From: Fibrella arboris
Lineage (GTDB): Bacteria; Bacteroidota; Bacteroidia; Cytophagales; Spirosomataceae
DNA length: 64,000 nt
NCBI RefSeq assembly: GCF_041321095.1
Contig: NZ_JBGGWE010000007.1
Coordinates: 124,001-188,000, forward strand
Direction: 5' to 3'
A program made the position numbers and the translations under genes. Shown piece after piece: positions 55,877 through 64,000 of this stretch (its first letter is position 1; each line of letters starts with the position of its first letter). Below the pieces are notes generated by a model. That model did no database searches, was not told where the DNA came from, and worked only from the letters and a program-made list of their open reading frames with translations.

Positions 55877-58800
55877 TCATTGCTTCAGACCGGTCATGGG
55901 TGGGCAGAGTTGCAGCGGGCAGGTTGAGCAGGATTGCACCACGGTGGTGGTGAACGTTGTTTTGCAGGTGGGGTTGTTGAGGTCCCGCACCGTGATCAGG
56001 TACGTAGTGGCCCCGTCGGCCTTGAACGTACCGGCCGCACCCACGCTGGCCGCCGTGCCATAGGCCGTGCCCCCTGCGTTGAGTACCGTGCCACCCGTGC
56101 CATCGGCATTGGCGTTCAGCACCACTTCATACTTGCCCGCTGCGCCACCGCTGATCGCCGTTGCACTGACGGTTACAGTGAAATAATCGTCGGTGGTGAT
56201 GGCTATGGTGCCATTGTCGTTGCAGCCTGACTGAACAGGTGTAGCACTCAGGCTACAGACGGCCGCGCCCTGTACCAGCAGGCTGATGGTGGTGCTGTCT
56301 TTGCAGCTGCCGTAGCCCGTCAGGCGGTTGTCGGCCACTACCGTCAGCGTATACGTACCGGCAATGGCCGGGGCCGTGAAGGTGGTTGAAACGCCCTGTG
56401 GATTCACCGTGCCGGTGCCTTTCCAGGTGTAGAGGGTGCTGCTGCCAAAGCCCGTCCCGTTCACCGTCAGGGTGGCCGTGCCACCGGGTACAAGCGTGGC
56501 CGAAGTAGGCGACAGGCTGGTTACGTCCAGGGCCGTACACGGATTGGGCGATACGGTGAGGCAGGCGGTAGCGATGCCTTCATTGCCCGTCATCACACCG
56601 ATAGACCCGTTACTGACTAAACTGATCAGGGCGTTCTCAATGAGGGTGTTGCAGTAGGTGGCAGCGGTATTGCTTGTCACCGGCACCCGGATAACCGACG
56701 TACCCACGGGAATAACCGTACCGGCAGTCAGGCCAACCTGGCCAGCTGCGGTAAACGAACCGACGCCTGCATACGTACCCGTAGCTGCCCCGGCAATAGC
56801 CAGTCCAGCCGGTAGATCATCCACAAAATTCTGCAACACGGTCATGCTGCCGGGGTTACTGTTTTTGATGGTAATCACCAGCGTACTGCTCTGGCCGGCA
56901 CCCACAGTCTGGGGAATAAACGACTTCGTAAGCTGTGGCCCCATCACGTAGGTACTCTTCACAAGCACGCAGGATTCGGTAGACGCTACATTGTCGCAGG
57001 CGGTCGTCTTCAGCGCTCCCGCCGCCACTGTGTTGCAGTACTCCCCATCGACCGGGGCTATCACGTCTACGCTGATCTGATTCAGGCCGGGCACCAGTAC
57101 CGTACCCGCCGGAATGGTCAGGCTGGTGCCACCCGCCGTCGCCACCACACCCGCCAGGTCGGAGGTGAGAGTAGGCGTTGGCGCCACGGTCATCTGGGCC
57201 GGGCTGGCGGGCAGGTTGTCAACCAGCGGTGCCGTCAGGGTAATGGGCGTCGCTTCGTGGTTGGTCAGCTTGATCGTCAGCCGGATAGGTGTGTTCGTTT
57301 TTGCTGAACCGGGGCTGAATTCCTTGGCTATTTCGGGCGTTTTCGACCCTGTTACGGTAATGCTGGCGCAGTCGTCGTCATCCTCGTTGGCGGTGTTCGT
57401 GTTGAGCGGCGACGAGTCGGGGTCGTTGAGCGGAAAGGCCCCGCTCACCCAGGCGCAGTTGGTATACGTACCTGGCTGGCTGGCTTTGGTGGTGAGCGTC
57501 AGCGTTGTGGAGGCCCCCGCCGAGAGCGCTGGAATGAGCCAGCCCCCGCTGATGGTGAACGTACCCGACGTGACCGATGCCGCTGTGATCAGCAAACCGG
57601 CGTCCAGATTATCGGTCACCTGAATGTTGGTAGCCGCCATTGTGCCCGCGTTGGTGAGCACCAGTTTCCAGACAAAATCGGTGTTGGTCGGGCAGGTGAC
57701 GCCGGTGGATGGGCTAACGGTCTTAACCAGTTGCAGGTCGATGGTCTGCGTGCCTTTGCAAACTTCGTAGGTCACAAAGTCATCTTCGGTCGTGGCGTTG
57801 TTGTTCGGGCTGGAATCGGGGTCGGCCTGGTCTGACTGTTTCACCTGCACGGCCACTTTCTTGCACACGCAGGTGGTTTCGGTGATGGTGACGGGGTAGT
57901 CCTTGAAGCAGTTGTCTTCGGCGTTGAACACCCGGATGGTATACGCCTGGTTGCCATTGGCATTCGGTAGGCCCGTAAAGGAATACGCCCCGCTCACGAG
58001 CGGTTTGGCCGCACTGTAAAGCACCCCGGCATAGAACGTACCGAGCGAAATACCCACCCGGTCGCCGCCCGTTACGCCCGTAATGGCAATCATGGCGTTG
58101 TTGCCGGCACTCGTGCCAGTACAGGTTGCCGCCGTGGCTGCTACGGTGGCCACCGGAGGGGTACAGGAAGCCGTTATACAGGCAGTAGGGTTGAGCGTCA
58201 CCGACAGATCGGTCGTACAGCCCGCCGCCGTAAATACCCGTACCGTATACACCTGCGGCGTAGCCGGATTGGGTAAGGTGCTGGTGATGACCCCCCCGCC
58301 TGGAACAAGTGTCGAGGTGGCGTAGGTTTGCGTGCCGGTGTATGAACCGCCAATACTGATGTCGTAATGGTCGGTGCCTCCCACATTGCTCAGGGTAATT
58401 TTTCCGTCGCTGTTGGCACTGCTGGCGCCGCAGGTGGCCGGGCTAATTGAAGCGGTGGGCGCGGGGCTTCCTCCGCAGCTACCCAGCACGCAGATGTTGT
58501 CGTAGCCGGTCGATATTTTGATCAGGCGGTGAACCAGGCCAAACACGATCTCGAAGTGTACGGCCGCCGACCCGTCGGAGGCAAATTCCGGGGTGGTGGG
58601 AAAGGTGAAGGTCATGGCTGACCCATTCACGGCGGTGGCCGTGATGGCCTGCGTCTGGCTATAGATCAGTACGCCGTTCCGGTATACACCCACGCCCTGC
58701 TTCTCGAAGGATGGGTTTACCCCGTCATATTGTTTCTGAATGACCTGTAGCGAAAAGCCACTCAGATTACCCGCTTTCCCGGCGGGCAGGTCATAGGTCA

Positions 58801-59290
58801 CAAACAGGTTAGCGGCAATGTCAGGGTGGAAGGTAACGTCGGTGGCCGACCAGCCGGGCGCTGAGGCGTAGATACCACCGTCATTCCGCCAGAAACCGGC
58901 CAGACAGATAGCACTTTTAAAATCATTGGTGTTGCCAAATCCCCGCGTACCGAGCAAGGCCTCCCCGCAGCCACTGTTGGTGTTGGGGCAGTAGGAATTT
59001 GTTCCCTGCTTCATAAAAGGCGACGTTAACACGCCGTCTCCCTTCGATACAGCCCCGTTACATTGGGTCGTCAGCGAATTGAAATCCCACTTCGCCAGCA
59101 CGGTCGGTGTTGACGTACTGCACTGGGCATACAACGCTGCACTGGCCCCGCCAAACCAGCCCGACAGCGCAGGAGCCAGCAGCAGAACCAACGACAAGAG
59201 GGATAACCGCTTTATGGCCATCCCGTTAACTAAACTGGCTGACGGGTGGCGGTGCCCCCAGGCCGGATTCGAAGAGGTAAAGACGTTCAT
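55877..59290 (-). CDS. Secreted multidomain DUF11-type protein with shared ~90-residue modules
   Basis: A 1,137-residue protein (from 59290; an ATG at 59221 would start right before the signal KRLSLLSLVLLLAPALSG). The N-terminal ~220 residues look like a carbohydrate-binding-type beta domain (VLAKWDFNSLTTQCNG, FHPDIAANLFVTYDLP). Next come two copies of a ~90-residue module ending YTVRVFTAAGCTTDL and YTIRVFNAEDNCFKDY. DUF11 units follow (VSPSTGVTCPTNTDFVWKL, PEIAKEFSPGSAKTNTPI, PQLTKSFIPQTVGAGQSSTL), then an Ig-like domain, and a cysteine-containing tail SCSTCPLQLCPPMTGLKQ. It is the middle gene of three and its stop overlaps a possible start of the giant gene by 4 bases, pointing to an operon. 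Probably surface-exposed; no enzyme motif seen. Confidence 0.88.
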   Translation of the reverse strand: MNVFTSSNPAWGHRHPSASLVNGMAIKRLSLLSLVLLLAPALSGWFGGASAALYAQCSTSTPTVLAKWDFNSLTTQCNGAVSKGDGVLTSPFMKQGTNSYCPNTNSGCGEALLGTRGFGNTNDFKSAICLAGFWRNDGGIYASAPGWSATDVTFHPDIAANLFVTYDLPAGKAGNLSGFSLQVIQKQYDGVNPSFEKQGVGVYRNGVLIYSQTQAITATAVNGSAMTFTFPTTPEFASDGSAAVHFEIVFGLVHRLIKISTGYDNICVLGSCGGSPAPTASISPATCGASSANSDGKITLSNVGGTDHYDISIGGSYTGTQTYATSTLVPGGGVITSTLPNPATPQVYTVRVFTAAGCTTDLSVTLNPTACITASCTPPVATVAATAATCTGTSAGNNAMIAITGVTGGDRVGISLGTFYAGVLYSAAKPLVSGAYSFTGLPNANGNQAYTIRVFNAEDNCFKDYPVTITETTCVCKKVAVQVKQSDQADPDSSPNNNATTEDDFVTYEVCKGTQTIDLQLVKTVSPSTGVTCPTNTDFVWKLVLTNAGTMAATNIQVTDNLDAGLLITAASVTSGTFTISGGWLIPALSAGASTTLTLTTKASQPGTYTNCAWVSGAFPLNDPDSSPLNTNTANEDDDDCASITVTGSKTPEIAKEFSPGSAKTNTPIRLTIKLTNHEATPITLTAPLVDNLPASPAQMTVAPTPTLTSDLAGVVATAGGTSLTIPAGTVLVPGLNQISVDVIAPVDGEYCNTVAAGALKTTACDNVASTESCVLVKSTYVMGPQLTKSFIPQTVGAGQSSTLVITIKNSNPGSMTVLQNFVDDLPAGLAIAGAATGTYAGVGSFTAAGQVGLTAGTVIPVGTSVIRVPVTSNTAATYCNTLIENALISLVSNGSIGVMTGNEGIATACLTVSPNPCTALDVTSLSPTSATLVPGGTATLTVNGTGFGSSTLYTWKGTGTVNPQGVSTTFTAPAIAGTYTLTVVADNRLTGYGSCKDSTTISLLVQGAAVCSLSATPVQSGCNDNGTIAITTDDYFTVTVSATAISGGAAGKYEVVLNANADGTGGTVLNAGGTAYGTAASVGAAGTFKADGATTYLITVRDLNNPTCKTTFTTTVVQSCSTCPLQLCPPMTGLKQ

Positions 59291-59352
59291 TGGGTGGAAG
59301 TTGACAGGTAGCCAATTCGTTACGGGAGAGCCTTACGCAGACGCTGTGATGA

Positions 59353-60858
59353 TCAGTTAACTTTTACCGTGAAGGTGAGCGTAGTGCTCCCAACGGGCAG
59401 GCTGGGTATGACCCACTCTTTCGTCACGCTGCTGTAACTGCCACTGGCCGCCGCCGCCGAGAGGAGCGAGGCCTTCGGGTCGGGCATGGGTACGTCGACG
59501 ACTACATTGGTGGCAGTGCTGGGGCCGCCATTGGTCAGGGTGACGGTATAGGTCAGAAATTCACCCGCATTGCCCGTTTGTGTGGCTGGACTTACCGATA
59601 AACTCAAATCGGCCGTCTGGCACTGTTTGGGCGCTAGAATCACCGTTTTATCGGTATAGGTCGTGGCATCGCAGAATACCCGGATGGTATACGGCTGGTT
59701 CACCGTCGGATTGGCCAGGGAACTAACTACCGTGTAAGGGGCCGGTCCCGAGAGGGTTGTTGCCGAAGCAAAACCGGCTCCGGTGTAGGTGCTGCCAATG
59801 GTGTAGTGAACCTTCTGGGCGTTGGCATCGAAGGCAGTGAGCGTAATCGTACCGTTGCTGTTGGCCGTAGACCCCGTACAGGTCGCCTGCGAGAGGGTGG
59901 CTGTGACCACCGGAGCCGCACAGGCCGGTGCCGCAGCGGCGTAGTACGAGCCAGCCAGCGAAGCCGTTGGGGTAGAGCCGCCCGTAAAAGCGGTTAAGCC
60001 CGTATTGACCCAGGCCCCATTACTACCAATGAGGTAGCGATAGATGGTCGCTCCATTTTTACCATACAGGTACGTTCCATCAGAGGCAAACCCATTCGGA
60101 AAATTGGTGGGCGTACTGGTTTCCGTCGACCAGGTGTTGGTGCTGATCGTGTAGACGTGTAAGGCGGCTGCCCCGCTGACGTTGGCGGTGCAAAACACTT
60201 TATTGGCATCGGCACAGGAAAAGGGGTTGTTGGGTACTGCAGCAGGTTTCGCTGCCAGTTGAACCAGCGCACCGGCTCCCGGATCATAGCGCTTCAAAAA
60301 GTTCGACTGAAGTACATACACCGAGCCTACTGCCGATATGATCTGATTGACGTTGGCCAGGGCTGTCACCGTGCTCCAGGTATCAGTGCCCGGGTTGTAG
60401 AGCGAAACACCGGCGGCAGTCAAGGCATTTGTGCCTAACCGCTGATATAAGTTTGTCCCGTCGGTAACAAGATCAGCGCCCTGAGCTGGCATCGTATTCC
60501 CAAGAGTCGCCCAGGTATTGAGGGCAATATCGTACCGGGTGAGCGTATTGGAATTGGTCTGCCCGACATACATATAATTGCCCACGCCACAGATCACCGG
60601 CGCACCTGAACCGCCATTGGAGGTTCGGGGCCAGGTGGCCAGATTGGTCAGCGAATTGGTTGGCGTGAGAAGCAGGTTCTGGAAGTTGTTGGCGCTGTTG
60701 CTGGTCAGAATATACAACTGCGCCTGTGCCAGGTGGCCCGCCAAAAGCAGCAGCATGATGCATAGCCCGCGCTGCACGGAATGACCTACAGAGCTATTAA
60801 GGCTACCCGGAGACACCCGCTTGGGAAGCCAGCTAGTTGACGTGGTATTACCCTTCAT
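59353..60858 (-). CDS. Secreted propeller-like protein with shared module and C-terminal DUF11 domain
   Basis: A 501-residue protein, first gene of the three-gene cluster. After a signal region ending LAGHLAQAQ, residues about 50-310 form repeated strands of kelch-like type (VGNYMYVGQTNSNTLTRYD, LYNPGTDTWSTVTAL, VYTISTNTWSTETSTP). One copy of the ~90-residue module follows (ATCTGSTANSNGTITL to YTIRVFCDATTYTDK), then a DUF11 domain (ADLSLSVSPATQTGNAGEFL-TYTVTLTN). It ends VGSTTLTFTVKVN directly at the DUF11 domain, with no sorting tail, unlike its two downstream neighbours. The next gene starts 62 bases later (or 131). Function unknown; secretion and binding are inferred. Confidence 0.85.
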   Translation of the reverse strand: MKGNTTSTSWLPKRVSPGSLNSSVGHSVQRGLCIMLLLLAGHLAQAQLYILTSNSANNFQNLLLTPTNSLTNLATWPRTSNGGSGAPVICGVGNYMYVGQTNSNTLTRYDIALNTWATLGNTMPAQGADLVTDGTNLYQRLGTNALTAAGVSLYNPGTDTWSTVTALANVNQIISAVGSVYVLQSNFLKRYDPGAGALVQLAAKPAAVPNNPFSCADANKVFCTANVSGAAALHVYTISTNTWSTETSTPTNFPNGFASDGTYLYGKNGATIYRYLIGSNGAWVNTGLTAFTGGSTPTASLAGSYYAAAAPACAAPVVTATLSQATCTGSTANSNGTITLTAFDANAQKVHYTIGSTYTGAGFASATTLSGPAPYTVVSSLANPTVNQPYTIRVFCDATTYTDKTVILAPKQCQTADLSLSVSPATQTGNAGEFLTYTVTLTNGGPSTATNVVVDVPMPDPKASLLSAAAASGSYSSVTKEWVIPSLPVGSTTLTFTVKVN

Positions 60859-61610
60859 GGATACGAGAAAATTGGTACTAACCTGTATGAATAGCGGGAA
60901 AGACTTAGTTGGTAATCCGACTATTTTTGGGTAGTATACAAATCCAATGCCAGTGTCAGAGTTAACTAGGTATTTTCATTCATTTGTGTCGATATTACGT
61001 TCATACAGTCGTTTTAATCGTTGATTTACAGATAATTATAATTTAATAATCGAGCATTTTTGTGGATATGTTTTTACTAAGTACTACGCTTCTGGCTTCT
61101 ATTTCGTAAAACCTGGAGGCACTCAAAGCCTTGACAGTCAGTATTTTTAATGCCAACTCTCGCCGATTGGCTGATACACCCTACCGATGAGCGCTCTTTG
61201 CCTGGGGGTGTTGCTGCCATGCGGCAAGCGGTATCCCTATTGGAAAAGCGGAGTAAACAGCCCGTAGGGCGGGTGAACGAAACGACCTAAGCAGGCTATG
61301 CCGCCAGGCTGGCTTTAACCTGTAGTGACCAGTACAGGTATTTGTGCAATTACCAGCCAGGGCTGACGGTACCTTACTTTGAATCGCGGTCAGACAGTTT
61401 TGTGGGCGCCTGTTTCGACGATTACTTAGTTGATCATACACTGGTGTGGCGACTCAGGCATCGTGACGATTGCGACGCTATGTGGACAAATTGGCCAACT
61501 ATCAACGGCTTCCAATCCATCTGTTCTACCTTGAGCAACGTACCCGGCAACGGCAACACTTGTCGGTTTCAGCCGAAAGACGTTTCTTTAAGGGTTTGAA
61601 CTACCTTATT
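60859..61610. other. 752-base intergenic region between secreted-protein cluster and kinase
   Basis: Divergent spacer that should hold the promoters of both flanking units. The part at 60.87-61.15 kb is A+T-rich. An isolated 46-codon frame at 61150-61290 (MPTLADWLIHPTDERSL) and an upstream extension of the kinase frame from 61470 have no recognisable homology, and I do not call them. An AACGTACC word lies near 61537. No exact -7 box was found. Confidence 0.5.
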
Positions 61611-63848
61611 ATGTCCCGCTTAGTGTTTGTATTGACTGGCTGGCTACTGGCTTCGCTGGCAGTGGGTCAGGTTATTGTCGTTGACAGTCTACCCGAAGCG
61701 GGCTTTCAGCTCACTGGCAGCTGGGCATACAATACAGCAAAATCCAATGTTAAGGCCACCGGGCGCTCAGATACACCCCCTGCAACCTGGGCATTTCGGG
61801 CGGGTGATGATCCAGACTGGAGCCGTGCCAACCTGAACGAGGCCGCCTGGCAACGTATTGACCCGGCGCTACCCGTTGCTGAGCTCCTGCCCCTGATTCC
61901 CGACAACATAGGCTGGCTACGACTCCGCTTACGCATACCGCCTGCTCTACGCCAGCAGGGCCTGCTGCTGTTCTGGCGACAGACAGCCGCTACCGATCTG
62001 TATGTCAACGGACGGCTGGTTCGCCAGACAGGTACGTTCCCCGCCGATGGCAAACCCGCTGAATTAACGCATTCCACCGCCCGGTATACAACAGTTGTTC
62101 AGCCCGACTCAGCGGGTTCTATTGTGCTGGCCGTTCGGTTTGCGGTGAGCCGGGATACGTACCTGGGTAACTACCAGCCACCCGGCCGGTCCCTGTTCTG
62201 GGCAAGCCTGCTGGACGGGAGCCGCCCGGTAGTGGAGCCGTTTACGATACGCTGGCAACGGCTGGTGGCTACCTTCACGGCTGGTCTGTTCGTCATGCTG
62301 GCGTTGTTGCACGGCCTGTTCTTCGCCTATAACACCGAAGATCGGGCCAACGGGGCCATGGCGCTGGCCTGCACTGCGTTCGCGACCGCGTTTTTTTCGA
62401 TCACCCTGATACTGGGCGTCATTGAACTGCACGACACCTACGCCCACTGGTCGATGCTGGGTACGTTGGCCTATCCCGTTGGTTATATTGCTCTCATGAC
62501 GGCCATCTACACGATCTACAAAAAGCCGTTCGGCCCCCTGTATCTGGGGCTCGTTGCCGTCATGATCAGTTGCGGGCTGCCGCTGTTTCTCTGGCCCGCT
62601 ACCGGTGCGACCTGGACTGAATTCGGGCCTGCTTTACTATGCACTGCCGAATGCAGCCGGATCACACTATCGGCCCGGCGGCAGTGGGGCGGCGAATTCA
62701 TCACCGGCGGTATGCTCAGTGCGCTGGTGCTGTTCTCTATCTTCTGCATCTATACGTTCGACGAGCTGACTCCATTACGGATCATTCCGCTCTCGGGTTT
62801 TGCGCATCAGCTCATCTACTACCTCGCCGTCTTGTTCATTCCGCTTTCGATCTCACTCTATATCGCCCGTTCGTTTGTGTTTACACAACGTCGGATGGAG
62901 GGGCAACTGCTTGAGGTGCAGCGGTTATCGAAACAGTCGTTCGAGCAGGAAAAAGATCGGCAAACCATTCTGGCGCGGCAGAAAGAGACCCTGGAAAAAC
63001 AGGTAGCCGAACGGACTGCCCAACTGCAGGAGTCGCTGGATGAACTGCGAACCACCCAGAAACAGCTTGTTCAGAAAGAGAAAATGGCCTCATTGGGGGA
63101 GCTGACGGCGGGCATCGCCCACGAGATCCAGAACCCCCTCAACTTCGTCAACAACTTCTCGGACGTCTCGGTGGACCTGGTCGGCGAACTGCTCGAAGAA
63201 CGCCAGCGCCCCGCCGACCAGCGCGATGCCGCCCTGGAAGAGGAGCTGTTGCAGGACCTCAGCCAGAACCTCACCAAGATCAGTCACCACGGCCAGCGGG
63301 CGTCGGGTATCGTGCGCAACATGCTCCAGCACAGCCGCACCAGCACGGGCCAGCGCGAGGCCACCGACCTCAACGCGCTGGCCGACGAGTACCTGCGGCT
63401 GAGCTACCACGGCTTGCGGGCCAAAGACAAGAGTTTCAACGCCAGTTTCCGCACCGAGCTGGATGGGTCCCTGCCGCTGGTGAAGCTGGTCTCGCAGGAC
63501 ATCGGCCGGGTGCTGCTCAACCTCTTCAACAATGCCTTCTACGCCGTGCAGCAGCGCGTTCAGCAAGGCGAGGCCAACTACCAGCCCACCGTGACCGTGA
63601 CAACCAAACTAGCGGGCAGGAACGTAGAGATAGTTGTTCGCGACAATGGGACCGGGATTCCTGATGAGGTGCGCAGTAAGATTTTCCAGCCCTTCTTTAC
63701 CACCAAGCCAACGGGCTCCGGTACCGGACTGGGGCTGAGCCTGAGCTACGATATTGTCACGAAGGGCCACGGTGGCACGCTCGATGTTGAATCAGAAGCA
63801 GGTCAGTTTACCGAGTTTCGTATTACCTTGCCTATGCAGGTTGCCTAA
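61611..63848 (+). CDS. 7TMR-DISM-like sensor histidine kinase
   Basis: A 745-residue membrane sensor kinase. The ATG at 61611 gives a signal peptide (MSRLVFVLTGWLLASLAVGQ); the frame is open from 61470 but the extra residues look non-coding. Order: a periplasmic jelly-roll-type domain (about 25-220; WAFRAGDDPDWSRANLNE, GWLRLRLRIPPALRQQG), 7-8 membrane helices (about 225-440), a coiled coil (about 445-490), a HisKA domain with H-box AGIAHEIQNPLNF (phospho-accepting His504), and an HATPase domain with N-box LNLFNNAFYAV, G1 DNGTGIP and G2 GTGLGLSLS. All catalytic boxes are intact. There is no receiver domain. The stretch 63.09-63.57 kb is much richer in G+C than the rest. A further membrane protein gene starts 15 bases downstream. 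Confidence 0.93.
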   Translation: MSRLVFVLTGWLLASLAVGQVIVVDSLPEAGFQLTGSWAYNTAKSNVKATGRSDTPPATWAFRAGDDPDWSRANLNEAAWQRIDPALPVAELLPLIPDNIGWLRLRLRIPPALRQQGLLLFWRQTAATDLYVNGRLVRQTGTFPADGKPAELTHSTARYTTVVQPDSAGSIVLAVRFAVSRDTYLGNYQPPGRSLFWASLLDGSRPVVEPFTIRWQRLVATFTAGLFVMLALLHGLFFAYNTEDRANGAMALACTAFATAFFSITLILGVIELHDTYAHWSMLGTLAYPVGYIALMTAIYTIYKKPFGPLYLGLVAVMISCGLPLFLWPATGATWTEFGPALLCTAECSRITLSARRQWGGEFITGGMLSALVLFSIFCIYTFDELTPLRIIPLSGFAHQLIYYLAVLFIPLSISLYIARSFVFTQRRMEGQLLEVQRLSKQSFEQEKDRQTILARQKETLEKQVAERTAQLQESLDELRTTQKQLVQKEKMASLGELTAGIAHEIQNPLNFVNNFSDVSVDLVGELLEERQRPADQRDAALEEELLQDLSQNLTKISHHGQRASGIVRNMLQHSRTSTGQREATDLNALADEYLRLSYHGLRAKDKSFNASFRTELDGSLPLVKLVSQDIGRVLLNLFNNAFYAVQQRVQQGEANYQPTVTVTTKLAGRNVEIVVRDNGTGIPDEVRSKIFQPFFTTKPTGSGTGLGLSLSYDIVTKGHGGTLDVESEAGQFTEFRITLPMQVA

Positions 63849-63863
63849 GCCACTACCGATGCT

Positions 63864-64000
63864 ATGAATGTTCCTGTTTTAGTCGTCACCATTTTTTTTC
63901 TGCTCCAGACGCGCAGTTTCCTGTCTACCAGGGAAAGGATGCCGGCCTGGGATCGATGGCTACTGGGCGCGGTGATAGCATTGGGTAGCCTGTTTGTACT
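63864..64000 (+). CDS. Membrane protein, 5' end only (possibly a further 7TM-type sensor kinase)
   Basis: An open frame starts with ATG at 63864, 15 bases after the kinase stop, and runs off the window (45 codons seen). It encodes MNVPVLVVTIFFLLQTRSFL, a charged loop STRERMPAWDR and a second hydrophobic segment WLLGAVIALGSLFV. The sequence TRSFL...R.PAWDRWL resembles the loop between membrane helices of 7TMR-DISM sensor kinases. The gene therefore may be a second, N-terminally shortened sensor of that type. Too little is visible for a firm assignment. Confidence 0.55.
   Translation, partial: MNVPVLVVTIFFLLQTRSFLSTRERMPAWDRWLLGAVIALGSLFV

Larger units (their letters stand above)
672..62467. 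repeat. Dispersed over-represented word GGTACGT (core of AGGTACGTT), whole window
   Basis: Hand counting found about 75 copies of GGTACGT or its complement; about 8 are expected. About 20 are full AGGTACGTT/AACGTACCT, e.g. at 672-680, 1549-1557, 1737-1745, 5024-5032, 6849-6857, 9624-9632, 11907-11915, 16442-16450, 23542-23550 and 25647-25655. Copies lie in and between genes on both strands. Confidence 0.85.

Noticed and set aside
61150..61599. Short frames upstream of the kinase (46 codons from 61150; 85 codons from 61342)
   Set aside because: No homology, no signal or domain, and no ribosome-binding or promoter evidence.

Overview
The window looks like the chromosome of a Cytophagales bacterium close to Spirosoma and its relatives (Spirosomataceae). 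This rests on three SusC/SusD outer-membrane uptake pairs, two very large FG-GAP/ASPIC-UnbV lipoproteins, a bacterial GH3 protein, a DASH cryptochrome, secreted SdrD-B/DUF11 proteins and a moderate G+C content. No RNA gene, insertion sequence, prophage or CRISPR array was seen.

Layout: 0-8.4 kb is mostly housekeeping: the 3' end of rpoC, a GlxA-type AraC regulator, a GAF protein, a small lipoprotein, a molybdopterin oxidoreductase, surE, a GH3 protein and an M1 peptidase. 8.5-14 kb is a SusC-SusD-DUF4397 operon on the minus strand. 14.2-32.7 kb is a mirror-image locus: VCBS(-) SusC(+) SusD(+) | SusD(-) SusC(-) VCBS(+), with its axis near 23.4 kb. The two VCBS genes are diverged paralogs, yet share a 449-bp block with only two silent differences. 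32.7-44.4 kb holds a family 2 glycosyltransferase, two ferritin-like proteins (one with a Tat-type leader and lipobox), a DASH cryptochrome, a small membrane protein, an OmpA-family protein, a membrane iron-sulfur protein, a DUF2520 dehydrogenase-like protein and a transporter-HEAT-cNMP fusion. 44.5-60.9 kb is a three-gene minus-strand cluster of secreted repeat proteins, one of about 3,750 residues. 61.6-64 kb is a 7TM-type sensor histidine kinase followed by a gene cut by the window end.

Two themes run across gene boundaries. First, the word GGTACGT (either strand) occurs about 75 times by hand count where about 8 are expected. The 9-mer AGGTACGTT occurs about 20 times where about 0.5 is expected. 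It falls in all reading frames, on both strands and between genes, so it looks like a DNA-level signal. Second, there are several signs of homologous exchange between repeats: the mirror-image locus, the 449-bp shared block, near-identical 726-bp-offset repeats inside the giant gene, and an unusually G+C-rich kinase core.

Functionally the window is dominated by the cell envelope: TonB-dependent uptake, surface lipoproteins and large secreted proteins. Substrates of the uptake systems cannot be read from the sequence because no glycosidase or dedicated peptidase sits within the loci.
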